Under the pieces are notes generated by a model. It ran no database searches, was not told the origin of the DNA, and was given only the letters and a program-made list of their open reading frames with translations. Of a stretch of DNA of 21,957 nucleotides, positions 8,276-15,854 are shown piece by piece (positions within the stretch are counted from its first letter, which is position 1; each line of letters begins with the position of its first letter). The position numbers were made by a program, and so were the translations under genes. Origin of the DNA: an uncultured Lachnospiraceae bacterium (lineage in GTDB: Bacteria > Bacillota > Clostridia > Lachnospirales > Lachnospiraceae); the NCBI GenBank assembly GCA_905193085.1, contig CAJJNI010000014.1:1-21957 (forward strand), in the 5' to 3' direction.

Positions 8276-10348
8276 TTACCCCTTCTTTTTATGCACATTA
8301 CGAATCGATTTTTTCTTTTTCGCTGTCGTTTTCATATTCTGAGCTGAATTGTTGGTTCTTATATTATTGTTTCTTGTATTGTGGTTCTGATTTGCTGTTT
8401 TCCTGTTCTGACTTTCTGTGTTTCTGTTCTGATTTGATTTATTGCGGTTGTGACTTCCTGTATTTTTGTTCTGATTTTCCCTGCTCTGGTTTTTAGCCGA
8501 ATTTGATGCTTTTATATTTTTACCTGCTGCATTCGGGTTTTTGTATCCAATCTTTCTTGGTCTTATAAGACATAATTTATCAAATCCTATTAAATCAGTC
8601 CTTCCGGCTTTTATGAGTGCCTCATGTACCAAATCATAGTTTTTCGGATTGCGGTATTGTATAAGTGCTCTCTGCATGGCTTTTTCATGTGGGTTCTTCG
8701 GCACATACACAGGCTCCATAGTGCGCGGGTCAACACCTGTGTAGTACATACAGGTTGATATCGTGGACGGTGTAGGATAAAAGTCCTGAACCTGCTCAGG
8801 CATATAACCTAAATCCCTTAAATACTCGGCAAGCTCTACCGCCTCTTTTAATGTAGAACCCGGGTGCGATGACATAAGATATGGCACAAGATACTGCTTC
8901 ATGCCAAGCTTTTCATTTATTTTCTTATATTTGGCTGTAAATCGTTCATAGACAGCATTTTCAGGTTTTCCCATTTTTGATAAAACCGCATCTGAAATAT
9001 GTTCAGGTGCAACTTTAAGCTGTCCGCTTACATGATGCTTACAAAGCTCATAAAAAAATGTATCATCACTGTCATTTATAAGATAATCAAATCTGATTCC
9101 GGAACGGATAAACACTTTTTTTACATTAGGAAGCTGTCTTAATTTTCTTAACAGCTCCAGATAATCTTTATGGTCTATTATAAGATTTTTGCAGGGTTTC
9201 GGGAAAAGGCACTGTTTATTAGGACAAACGCCTTTTGTCTTCTGCTTCTCACATGATGTATGCCTGAAATTTGCGGTCGGACCTCCGACATCATGTATAT
9301 AACCTTTGAAATCTTTATCCCACACCATTTTAGAAGCTTCTGCAATAATTGATTCATGCGAGCGCACCTGTATCTGTCTGCCCTGATGAAATGTTAGTGC
9401 GCAGAAATTACAGCCGCCAAAACACCCTCTGTTTGAAACAAGACTGAATTTAACTTCTGAAATTGCAGGCACTCCGCCATCTTTTTCATATGAGTAATGA
9501 TAAGTTCCAACATAAGGAAGTGAGTAAATATAATCCATTTCAGATGTCTCTAACGGTTTTGCTGGAGGATTCTGGACAACAAACTGCTTTGTACCGTAAG
9601 GCTCTACAAGTCTCTTTGCGATGTAATGGTCGGTATTACAATACTGTATATAAAAACTTTTCGCATAATTAAGCTTATCTTCTTTTAAATCATCATATGA
9701 CGGCAGCATAACCGCATCATATACACTCTCAAGAGAGTTTGTCTTATAAACTGTCCCCTCTATAAATGTTATATCCTTGATATCAAGTCCGGAATTTAGT
9801 GCATCTGCAATTTCAATAATGCTTCTTTCGCCCATTCCATAAGATATCAAATCGGCACCCGAATCAAGAAGTATTGACCTTTTCATCTTGTCAGACCAGT
9901 AATCATAGTGTGCCATTCTTCTAAGACTTGCTTCTATTCCACCGATTATTATTGGTGTATGTTTATATGTCTGTCTTATAAGATTACCATATACTACAGT
10001 TGCATAATCAGGTCTTTTTCCTATAATTCCGCCTGGTGTATAGGCATCTGCCTGTCTTCTCTTTTTGGAAACTGAATAGTGATTTACCATTGAATCCATA
10101 TTTCCACCGCTTATTAAAAAGCCAAGCCTCGGCTCGCCATATATGCATACACTGTTTTTATCTTTCCAGTCAGGCTGTGATATTATTCCTACACTGTAAC
10201 CGTTTGCGACAAGAAGCCGGCTTATTATCGCATGTCCAAAAGACGGGTGGTCTACATACGCATCACCGATTACATATACAAAATCAAACTGTTCAATTCC
10301 TTCTCTTACCATATCTTCTTTAGATACAGGCAAAAATCCTTTTTCCAT
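8276..10348 (-). CDS. ygiQ: YgiQ family radical SAM protein (UPF0313)
   Basis: A 690-residue member of the YgiQ family, radical SAM proteins whose substrate is unknown. The iron-sulphur cluster motif CFGGCNFC (Cys309, Cys313, Cys316) is intact, preceded by VSNRGC and followed by HQGRQIQVRS. Other family stretches include PSFGHAII near the N-terminus, GGIEASLRRMAHYDYWSDK and KVAPEHISD. From about residue 610 the family core ends and a low-complexity tail begins, rich in Asn, Gln, Arg, Lys and Thr, ending in a Lys cluster. The ATG at 10348 has GGAG about 10 bases upstream. It sits between a 16S pseudouridine synthase and the DUF1653 gene, among RNA-modifying genes, though no RNA role is established for the family. 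Confidence 0.94.
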   Translation of the reverse strand: MEKGFLPVSKEDMVREGIEQFDFVYVIGDAYVDHPSFGHAIISRLLVANGYSVGIISQPDWKDKNSVCIYGEPRLGFLISGGNMDSMVNHYSVSKKRRQADAYTPGGIIGKRPDYATVVYGNLIRQTYKHTPIIIGGIEASLRRMAHYDYWSDKMKRSILLDSGADLISYGMGERSIIEIADALNSGLDIKDITFIEGTVYKTNSLESVYDAVMLPSYDDLKEDKLNYAKSFYIQYCNTDHYIAKRLVEPYGTKQFVVQNPPAKPLETSEMDYIYSLPYVGTYHYSYEKDGGVPAISEVKFSLVSNRGCFGGCNFCALTFHQGRQIQVRSHESIIAEASKMVWDKDFKGYIHDVGGPTANFRHTSCEKQKTKGVCPNKQCLFPKPCKNLIIDHKDYLELLRKLRQLPNVKKVFIRSGIRFDYLINDSDDTFFYELCKHHVSGQLKVAPEHISDAVLSKMGKPENAVYERFTAKYKKINEKLGMKQYLVPYLMSSHPGSTLKEAVELAEYLRDLGYMPEQVQDFYPTPSTISTCMYYTGVDPRTMEPVYVPKNPHEKAMQRALIQYRNPKNYDLVHEALIKAGRTDLIGFDKLCLIRPRKIGYKNPNAAGKNIKASNSAKNQSRENQNKNTGSHNRNKSNQNRNTESQNRKTANQNHNTRNNNIRTNNSAQNMKTTAKKKKSIRNVHKKKG
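8285..8510 (-). repeat. Degenerate Asn/Gln-coding repeats in the ygiQ 3' end
   Basis: The 3' end of ygiQ carries short imperfect repeats based on AATCAGAAC and CAGAACAG on the minus strand, which encode units such as NQNRNT, SQNRKT and NQNHNT. Spacing is irregular, so this is low-complexity coding DNA and not a clean tandem array. It is probably an unstructured, basic tail. Confidence 0.7.
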
Positions 10349-10394
10349 TTCTGTTTATCTCCATAAGTGTTTTCCATAATTATTAAATAAACTA

Positions 10395-11120
10395 TTAATC
10401 TGATGCTTTTAAGCTGTCGGTCTCTTCTTTTGTAAGAAAACGATATTCTCCGTAATTTAAATTTTTATCAAGCAAAAGCTGTCCCATACTTATCCGCTCA
10501 AGCGCAATAACTTTTCTTCCAAATACCTGAAACATTCTCTTGACCTGATGATAACGACCTTCCGTAATTGTTATAAAATAAGTATCTGCTTCTTCTGTTC
10601 TTTCTAAAAACGCAGGAAGTGTTTTTTTATCATCACCTATGTCTATTCCTGATTTCATCTCCAGGCACACATCGCCAAAATTATCAAGTGGGGCATCAAG
10701 CGCTGCCTTATATTTTTTTGAAACATGATGCTTTGGCGATACAAGTCTGTGATTTAATTCACCGTCATCTGTGAGTATAAGAAGCCCTGTTGTATCTTTA
10801 TCAAGTCTTCCAACAGCAGAGAGTCTGTCTTTTTTTGTAACATCATCACCTATCAAATCAAGTACAGTCTTATTTATGTTATCTTTCGTTGCTGTAACAA
10901 CACCCGCAGGTTTATTAAGCATTATATAAATATTCTTTTCATAAGAAATACTTCTACCATCAATTGATATTTTATCTGTAAACGGTTCAATTTTAAAAGA
11001 ACCGTCCGTAACACGAACTTCATTTACACAGACATTCTGTTTCTTTAATAAAACTTTTATCTGTGAACGGGTAGCAATTTTCTGCTCTGAAAGAAATTTA
11101 TCAAGCCTTATTTTACCCAT
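10395..11120 (-). CDS. rsuA: 16S rRNA pseudouridine synthase, RsuA family
   Basis: A 241-residue protein with an N-terminal S4 RNA-binding domain (about 1-60, IRLDKFLSEQKIATRSQI) and a pseudouridine synthase domain. The catalytic motif GRLDKDTTGLLILTDDG contains the active-site aspartate Asp107; YIMLNKPAGVVTA and EGRYHQVKRMF are further family motifs. RsuA makes pseudouridine at position 516 of 16S rRNA (E. coli numbering). An ATG at 11129 is open, but GGAG placed 9 bases before the ATG at 11120 favours the latter. That start shares one base with the stop of the upstream methyltransferase (TAATG), a typical coupling arrangement. The closest alternative would be an RluB/E/F-type enzyme; lack of long tails favours RsuA. 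Confidence 0.88.
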   Translation of the reverse strand: MGKIRLDKFLSEQKIATRSQIKVLLKKQNVCVNEVRVTDGSFKIEPFTDKISIDGRSISYEKNIYIMLNKPAGVVTATKDNINKTVLDLIGDDVTKKDRLSAVGRLDKDTTGLLILTDDGELNHRLVSPKHHVSKKYKAALDAPLDNFGDVCLEMKSGIDIGDDKKTLPAFLERTEEADTYFITITEGRYHQVKRMFQVFGRKVIALERISMGQLLLDKNLNYGEYRFLTKEETDSLKASD

Positions 11121-12505
11121 TACATCCATCTCCAGCCTGCATGATATTTGTTTTTTAATACACCGGCAGATAATTTTCCCCAGCCGAGAGGATAAGTATC
11201 TGTACAGACAAGATACCAGCCTTTATCTTTAGCAGAGGTAAATTCTTCTACATCTATAGTTTCACCTTTTAAATATTTTATTACTCTTGAATCATCAGAC
11301 GGAATATTTATAACATTTTTACATTCACTCATTTTAAGCGACATTGCAAGTGCCTGACTTGGCTCAAAACGATTCTTCTTGCATTCTCCGAATAACAGAC
11401 CATTTCTTAATATATGCATGCCTTTAACATCTCTTACTCCGTCTGGCAGAAGATATACTCTGTCTGCATAGGTAACAAAATTTTCTTCGTCAAAAGATTT
11501 ATCTATAATTTTCAGAAATCCCCTGAAATCTTCATTGTCTGCCTGTTTAGCCTTTATTTTGCAGCTTTTTGGAGAACTCTCTCCACGCTTTCTTAAAAGG
11601 CATATAAAATGCCCTTCTCCGTCCATCTTATGTGGAAATATTCTTATCGCATTCTTTAATTCTTCATAGCAAGTAAAATCTTTATCAAGCCACTCAGGTT
11701 TTCCACTGCAAAAGCCTTCATACTCAGGAAGCTTTACTATTTCAAAATCTTCATTTTCATCAAGAAGATATGAAATTGTACCTTCATTTTCCTCTGGTGC
11801 AAATGTACATGTCGAGTAAAGCATCATTCCGCCGGGCTTTAACATTTTTGCAGCAGTCTTTACAATCTGTCTTTGTATCTGTGCAAATTCAGACGGACCT
11901 TTTTTTACCCAGCTTTTCATTATGGCAGGGTCTTTTCTGAACATTCCTTCTCCTGAACATGGCGCATCAATAAGTATTTTGTCGAAATATTCATAAAAAT
12001 ATTCTTCAAGTTTTTCCGGAGTTTCATTTACAACCATGATATTAGGTGCTCCAAAAAGCTCAAGATTTTTAAGTAATCCTTTTGCTCTTGAATTACTTAT
12101 ATCATTTGCAACAAGAAGACCACTTCCATTTAATTTTGAAGAAAGCTCTGTTGCCTTTCCACCAGGAGCTGCACATAAATCAAGTACAAAATCACCTTCA
12201 TTTACAGGCAGAAGCTCTGCCGGAGTCATCGCACTTGGCTCCTGAAGATAATATAATCCGGCATGATAATATGGGTGTTTTGCCGGAGAATCTTTCTCGC
12301 CATCATAAAAGAAACCGTTTGATATCCACGGTACTTTCTTTATCTCAAATGGTGATATTTCCTGAAACTTTTCTACTGATATCTTCCTTGTATTTACTCT
12401 GAGGCCATATTTTCTTACGGCAAAAAAGCTCTTTTCATACTCGTCAAATTCTTCTTCTCCAAGTAAATTTATCATTCTCTGTCTGAATTCTAAAGGTAAT
12501 TCCAT
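11120..12505 (-). CDS. rsmF: NOL1/NOP2/sun-type rRNA cytosine-C5 methyltransferase (RsmF-like)
   Basis: A 461-residue SAM-dependent RNA m5C methyltransferase. Motif I is VLDLCAAPGGKATEL (107-121); motif IV DAPCSGEGMFRKDP (180-193) contains Cys183 and motif VI YSTCTF contains Cys233, the cysteine pair used in catalysis and product release. YLQEPSAMTPAELLPV precedes motif I, as in the family. The C-terminal third (about 300-461), with RNGLLFGECKKNRFEPSQALAM, matches the extra RNA-binding region of RsmF/YebU-type enzymes. The exact target is inferred, probably 16S rRNA. The ATG at 12505 has AGGAG 8 bases upstream. It follows the relQ-like gene by 14 bases and is coupled to rsuA. Confidence 0.92.
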   Translation of the reverse strand: MELPLEFRQRMINLLGEEEFDEYEKSFFAVRKYGLRVNTRKISVEKFQEISPFEIKKVPWISNGFFYDGEKDSPAKHPYYHAGLYYLQEPSAMTPAELLPVNEGDFVLDLCAAPGGKATELSSKLNGSGLLVANDISNSRAKGLLKNLELFGAPNIMVVNETPEKLEEYFYEYFDKILIDAPCSGEGMFRKDPAIMKSWVKKGPSEFAQIQRQIVKTAAKMLKPGGMMLYSTCTFAPEENEGTISYLLDENEDFEIVKLPEYEGFCSGKPEWLDKDFTCYEELKNAIRIFPHKMDGEGHFICLLRKRGESSPKSCKIKAKQADNEDFRGFLKIIDKSFDEENFVTYADRVYLLPDGVRDVKGMHILRNGLLFGECKKNRFEPSQALAMSLKMSECKNVINIPSDDSRVIKYLKGETIDVEEFTSAKDKGWYLVCTDTYPLGWGKLSAGVLKNKYHAGWRWM

Positions 12506-12519
12506 ATTGTTTCTCCTGT

Positions 12520-13368
12520 TTAATCTTTAATGTGACTTACATTAACTATCTTTTCTCCGCTTCCGATAGCAATGCTCTGAGCCTTATAGCCCTCTGCCAT
12601 AATATCGAGCTGCTGGCTGAAATTAACAAGCTGGTCTATATCATTAAGCTCATATATTTCGTAAAATTCCTGCTGTATTTTAATAACTTCTCTCTTATTT
12701 GCAATTCTGTATAAATTCTGTATGTTATTCAAAATTTCTGCTACGACATTTGCTTTAAGCTGGAAAGAATTCTGAACTTCCATAATCTCGCTTCTTACCT
12801 CGGACATCTGGGCATCAAGGTCTATAATCGCCTTTGAAGCATTTGTTATTTTCTGCTTTATTTCAGGCGGCATGTTTCTCTTATATTTATACTGGAGAGA
12901 ATGTTCTATCGTTGCCCAGAAGTTCATTGCCAGTGTCCTTATCTGTATCTCTACATTTATCCGCTTAGGACCGTTTAATGTCTGAACAGTGTAGTAAACT
13001 ATAAGATGATAGCTTCTGTAACCGCTCTGCTTTGGATTATTTATGTAGTCTTTCTGCTTCTTTATCTCCATATCGGTTCTTTTTTTTATTATACCGACAA
13101 CAGTCTCTATATCTTCAACAAACTGACAGATAATTCTTATTCCGGCAATATCTTCCATTCTGTTTTCTATATCATCTATCGGAATTTTCTTTTTATGTGC
13201 TTTTTCCAAAATACTCGGAATAGATTTTACTCTTCCAGTAATCTCTTCAATCGGTGAATATCTGCCCTGTTCTCTATGCTCTTTTACCATATGGTTAAAT
13301 TTTACAACAATTTCATCTACTGCAAGTTCATAAGGGCTTAGTATTTCCCTCCACAACTGCATTTCCAT
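12520..13368 (-). CDS. relQ: Small alarmone (p)ppGpp synthetase, RelQ-like
   Basis: A 282-residue protein with a RelA/SpoT synthetase domain and no HD hydrolase domain, so it should make (p)ppGpp from ATP and GTP/GDP but not degrade it. Visible motifs are GRVKSIPSILEK (45-56), DIAGIRIICQF (73-83), a GYRSYHLIV stretch (116-124) and VEIQIRTLAMNFWATIEHSLQYK (139-161). The C-terminal part (about 180-282) is helical and presumably mediates oligomerisation. The reading frame is open back to a GTG at 13443, but the ATG at 13368 has GGAG 7 bases upstream and a strong promoter lies between, so 13368 is the true start. It heads an operon with rRNA-modifying enzymes. Confidence 0.93.
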   Translation of the reverse strand: MEMQLWREILSPYELAVDEIVVKFNHMVKEHREQGRYSPIEEITGRVKSIPSILEKAHKKKIPIDDIENRMEDIAGIRIICQFVEDIETVVGIIKKRTDMEIKKQKDYINNPKQSGYRSYHLIVYYTVQTLNGPKRINVEIQIRTLAMNFWATIEHSLQYKYKRNMPPEIKQKITNASKAIIDLDAQMSEVRSEIMEVQNSFQLKANVVAEILNNIQNLYRIANKREVIKIQQEFYEIYELNDIDQLVNFSQQLDIMAEGYKAQSIAIGSGEKIVNVSHIKD

Positions 13369-13405
13369 ATAAACACTCCGTTTCTTCGCACCTTTATTTC
13401 TTTTT

Positions 13406-13433
13406 ATTATATCAAAATCTGTCATTAAATCAA
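13406..13433 (-). promoter_or_regulatory. Strong candidate sigma-A promoter for the relQ-like gene
   Basis: Minus-strand -35 TTGATT (13428-13433) and a perfect -10 TATAAT (13406-13411) are 16 bases apart, about 38 bases before the relQ ATG. It falls inside the longest possible open frame, which is evidence against the upstream GTG start. It lies in the 82-base gap after the M23 peptidase gene. Confidence 0.65.
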
Positions 13434-13450
13434 GCTGATACACAATTTAT

Positions 13451-14164
13451 TCAATATTCTGAATATTTTTTGTTATTTTCCAATGCCTTTAAAATATGAT
13501 ATGGATTTATGCTTATCTCATTTCCATTATTATCATTTATATATATTCCAAAATGAAGATGTACATCAAACTGCCCGACAGTTCCTTCCTCTCCATATCC
13601 TGAATCTCCCATATATCCAATTATCTCCCCCGCCTTTACTATATCCCCGGTTTTATAATCTTTTGCATATGACGCCAGATGGGCATAGTAAAAATAACCG
13701 CCATGCTCTGAGCGTATTCCAATTCTGTATCCTCCAAGCTTTAACCAGCCTGTTTTTTCAATAACCCCATCTGTCACACTTACTACAGGATAAACACCAC
13801 GCAGATTGCAGGATGGCATTATATCCGTACCTTCATGATGTCTGTTTCCGCCAAAGGTACGCTCGCCAAACCATGTATCATCATACATAACTGTCTTATC
13901 TCCACGGCTGCACTCTGCAACAGGAAAATAACATAAATCACCAAACACTGCTTCACAGGCAGATGTAATATAATTAAACTCATCTTTCTGTTTAGTACTG
14001 TATATGCGGACAAATCTTTTTATATCTTTATCATGAAGCTCTTCTATTCTACTATTGCAGAAGTTTTCTTCACACAACCCCGCCGCAACAAATTCACCTA
14101 CTGTTATATTATTTTTTTCGGCCTTGTTTTGAAGCATGCCAATATCGTCCAGATTTAAATTCAT
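13451..14164 (-). CDS. M23 family metallopeptidase (LytM domain), N-terminus uncertain
   Basis: A zinc peptidase of 237 residues from the first in-frame ATG. The M23 signature is complete: HHEGTD (His110, Asp114), YAHL (His162) and DVHLHF (His202, His204), so it should cut peptide bridges in peptidoglycan. From this ATG there is no signal sequence and no convincing Shine-Dalgarno. The same frame stays open upstream through about 50 more codons, which encode a basic stretch, a clear hydrophobic segment (LILLLILAAVTVL) and an extracytoplasmic linker, but no usual start codon. A start exists only in another frame, joined through a run of seven A's (see the separate feature at 14165-14319). The real protein is therefore probably a membrane-anchored wall hydrolase of about 286-289 residues. 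Confidence 0.85.
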   Translation of the reverse strand: MNLNLDDIGMLQNKAEKNNITVGEFVAAGLCEENFCNSRIEELHDKDIKRFVRIYSTKQKDEFNYITSACEAVFGDLCYFPVAECSRGDKTVMYDDTWFGERTFGGNRHHEGTDIMPSCNLRGVYPVVSVTDGVIEKTGWLKLGGYRIGIRSEHGGYFYYAHLASYAKDYKTGDIVKAGEIIGYMGDSGYGEEGTVGQFDVHLHFGIYINDNNGNEISINPYHILKALENNKKYSEY

Positions 14165-14319
14165 TGCCCGAAATACATCAGATGAGACAAAATCAGAACT
14201 TATAAGCGTATTCGGACATATTTCAAGCGCAAATTTCTGCGTCAGAACAGTTACTGCGGCCAGAATTAGCAGTAAAATCAGCTTTTGTTTTAAAGTTAAT
14301 TTTTTTGCATATTGAACAT
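14165..14319 (-). pseudogene. Frame-shifted 5' end of the M23 peptidase (signal anchor)
   Basis: Reading from ATG at 14319 or 14310 gives MFNMQK, then the frame ends at TAA just after a run of seven A's (14300-14306 as T's on the plus strand). In the next frame the sequence continues KLTLKQK, a 13-15 residue hydrophobic core and then the M23 protein without a stop. One extra A in the run would fuse these into a standard N-terminal signal anchor. The slip site reads A-AAA-AAT in the starting frame and is followed at once by TAA, a pattern compatible with -1 slippage. A sequencing error, a real inactivating deletion, or polymerase/ribosome slippage all fit. Confidence 0.6.
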
Positions 14320-14324
14320 ATAAT

Positions 14325-15776
14325 TTACTTAAGATTTTTTAACACCTCCAGAAGTAAATTATATGTTCTCTCAACAGAAGATATGCTCATTTTTTCATTT
14401 GGTGTGTGTATATCAAAAATATCAGGACCAAACGATACGCAGTCGGCATCTTTTAATTTTCCCGTCAATATTCCACATTCCAGTCCTGCATGCAATGCAA
14501 GAATCTCCATCTTCTTTCCTGTAAGTTTTGTATATACATCTGCAAATATTTCTCTTAATTTAGATTCTTTTCGAAATTCCCATGCAGGATAATCTCCGAA
14601 TGACTCACAAGTTCCGCCAATACTTTCCGTAATATACATTACCTTTTCTTTAAGCATTTCTTTTGCATCAGAAACACTGCTTCTCAATGAAATATCGAGC
14701 ACAAAATATTCTTTTTCCGTTCTCATAACACCTATATTAAGAGATGTCTCAACAAGATTATCTATGTCTGCACTCATTCTTACAACTCCGTTTGGCAGCA
14801 TGTTTAAAAGCATTACACATTTATTCGTAGTCCCTTCATCTAATGCTTTATCAGAAAGACTCTGGCTGTTTAAAGTTATCTCAAGACCAGACTCTCTGAC
14901 TGAATGCTGTTTTTTTAATGATTCAATTATGCTGTTACATTTTTCAATAAAATTCTTTTCGTCTTTTTTATCTATAAGTAAAACAGCATAAGCTTCACGC
15001 GGAATTGCATTGTCTTTCATTCCACCGCCAATTTCAGTGAGCAGAAATTTAAAATCTTTTTGAAGCAGTGACAATATTTCACCAATCTGACAGTTAGCAT
15101 TAATTCTTCCTTTATCAATTTCTGTACCTGAATGTCCTCCAAGAAGACCGCTTACCCTAATTTTATATGCAAGATAATTCTCATTAACAGATTCATATGA
15201 AAGTTTTACTTTACTTACACATCGCAGACCTCCGGCACAGCTCGACCACAATATTCCTTCTTCCTCGGAATCAATATTTAAAATCTGTGTACCCTTTAAG
15301 TTAGTCTCATCTAACATAATAGCGCCGTCCATACCGACTTCTTCATCTACGGTAAAGACAGCTTCAAGCGCAGGGTGCTGGATATTATCGTCTTCTAATA
15401 TTGCAAGTGCGTAGGCAAGTGCAATTCCATCATCACCGCCAAGCGTTGTATTATCAGCTCTTAAAAAATCTCCGTCGACAACAAGATTTATGCCATCATT
15501 TAAAAAATCATGGCTGCAGTCTGCATTTTTTTCACAGACCATATCCATATGCCCCTGTAAAATAACAGTTTCGGCATTTTCGTAGCCTTTTGATGCTGGT
15601 TTATATATTATGACATTTCCAATTTTTTCCTGCACATATGAAAGATTATGTTCTTTTGCAAATGAAACAAGGTAATTACTTATTGCGTCCGTATTTCCTG
15701 AACCTCTCGGTATTCCTGAAATTTTTTCAAAATAATAAAATACTCTTTTTGGCTCTAAATTACTAATGTTATTCAT
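14325..15776 (-). CDS. pepD: Aminoacyl-histidine dipeptidase (cytosolic non-specific dipeptidase, M20)
   Basis: A 483-residue M20-family metallopeptidase that splits dipeptides, including Xaa-His (carnosinase type), in the cytoplasm. Metal and catalytic motifs are VILQGHMDMVCEKN (His76, Asp78), TLGGDDGIALAYALA (Asp115 as bridging ligand), TVDEEVGMDGA (Glu145, Glu146) and, near the end, HAGLECG and FDIHTPNE supplying further histidines. Length matches the PepD family. The ATG at 15776 is preceded by GGAGGAAG at good spacing. It is transcribed divergently from the ylbJ-like gene, 78 bases away, and its 3' end lies next to the M23 peptidase start region with almost no gap. Confidence 0.95.
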   Translation of the reverse strand: MNNISNLEPKRVFYYFEKISGIPRGSGNTDAISNYLVSFAKEHNLSYVQEKIGNVIIYKPASKGYENAETVILQGHMDMVCEKNADCSHDFLNDGINLVVDGDFLRADNTTLGGDDGIALAYALAILEDDNIQHPALEAVFTVDEEVGMDGAIMLDETNLKGTQILNIDSEEEGILWSSCAGGLRCVSKVKLSYESVNENYLAYKIRVSGLLGGHSGTEIDKGRINANCQIGEILSLLQKDFKFLLTEIGGGMKDNAIPREAYAVLLIDKKDEKNFIEKCNSIIESLKKQHSVRESGLEITLNSQSLSDKALDEGTTNKCVMLLNMLPNGVVRMSADIDNLVETSLNIGVMRTEKEYFVLDISLRSSVSDAKEMLKEKVMYITESIGGTCESFGDYPAWEFRKESKLREIFADVYTKLTGKKMEILALHAGLECGILTGKLKDADCVSFGPDIFDIHTPNEKMSISSVERTYNLLLEVLKNLK

Positions 15777-15809
15777 TTAACTTCCTCCAATTTAATAGAA
15801 TTTTTTTCA

Positions 15810-15817
15810 CATATAAT
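15810..15817 (+). promoter_or_regulatory. Possible -10 element of the ylbJ-like gene
   Basis: CATATAAT at 15810-15817 contains a perfect TATAAT and also resembles the -10 element CATACAAT of the sporulation factor sigma-E. No good -35 of either class is visible at the right distance. It sits about 38 bases before the gene start, in the 78-base divergent gap shared with pepD. Confidence 0.3.
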
Positions 15818-15854
15818 CATATATTTTTAAAAAGCTTATTTTAAAACTTCAGCC

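Noticed and set aside
8285..8510. Possible CRISPR or tandem repeat array
   Set aside because: Units are short, imperfect and unevenly spaced, and they translate in frame as the tail of ygiQ.
12082..12402. 106-residue plus-strand open frame inside the methyltransferase gene
   Set aside because: It is antisense to conserved motifs of the methyltransferase and has no start signal.
13369..13443. Longer N-terminus for the relQ-like protein from GTG at 13443
   Set aside because: It would cover a strong promoter, and the ATG at 13368 has a well-placed Shine-Dalgarno.
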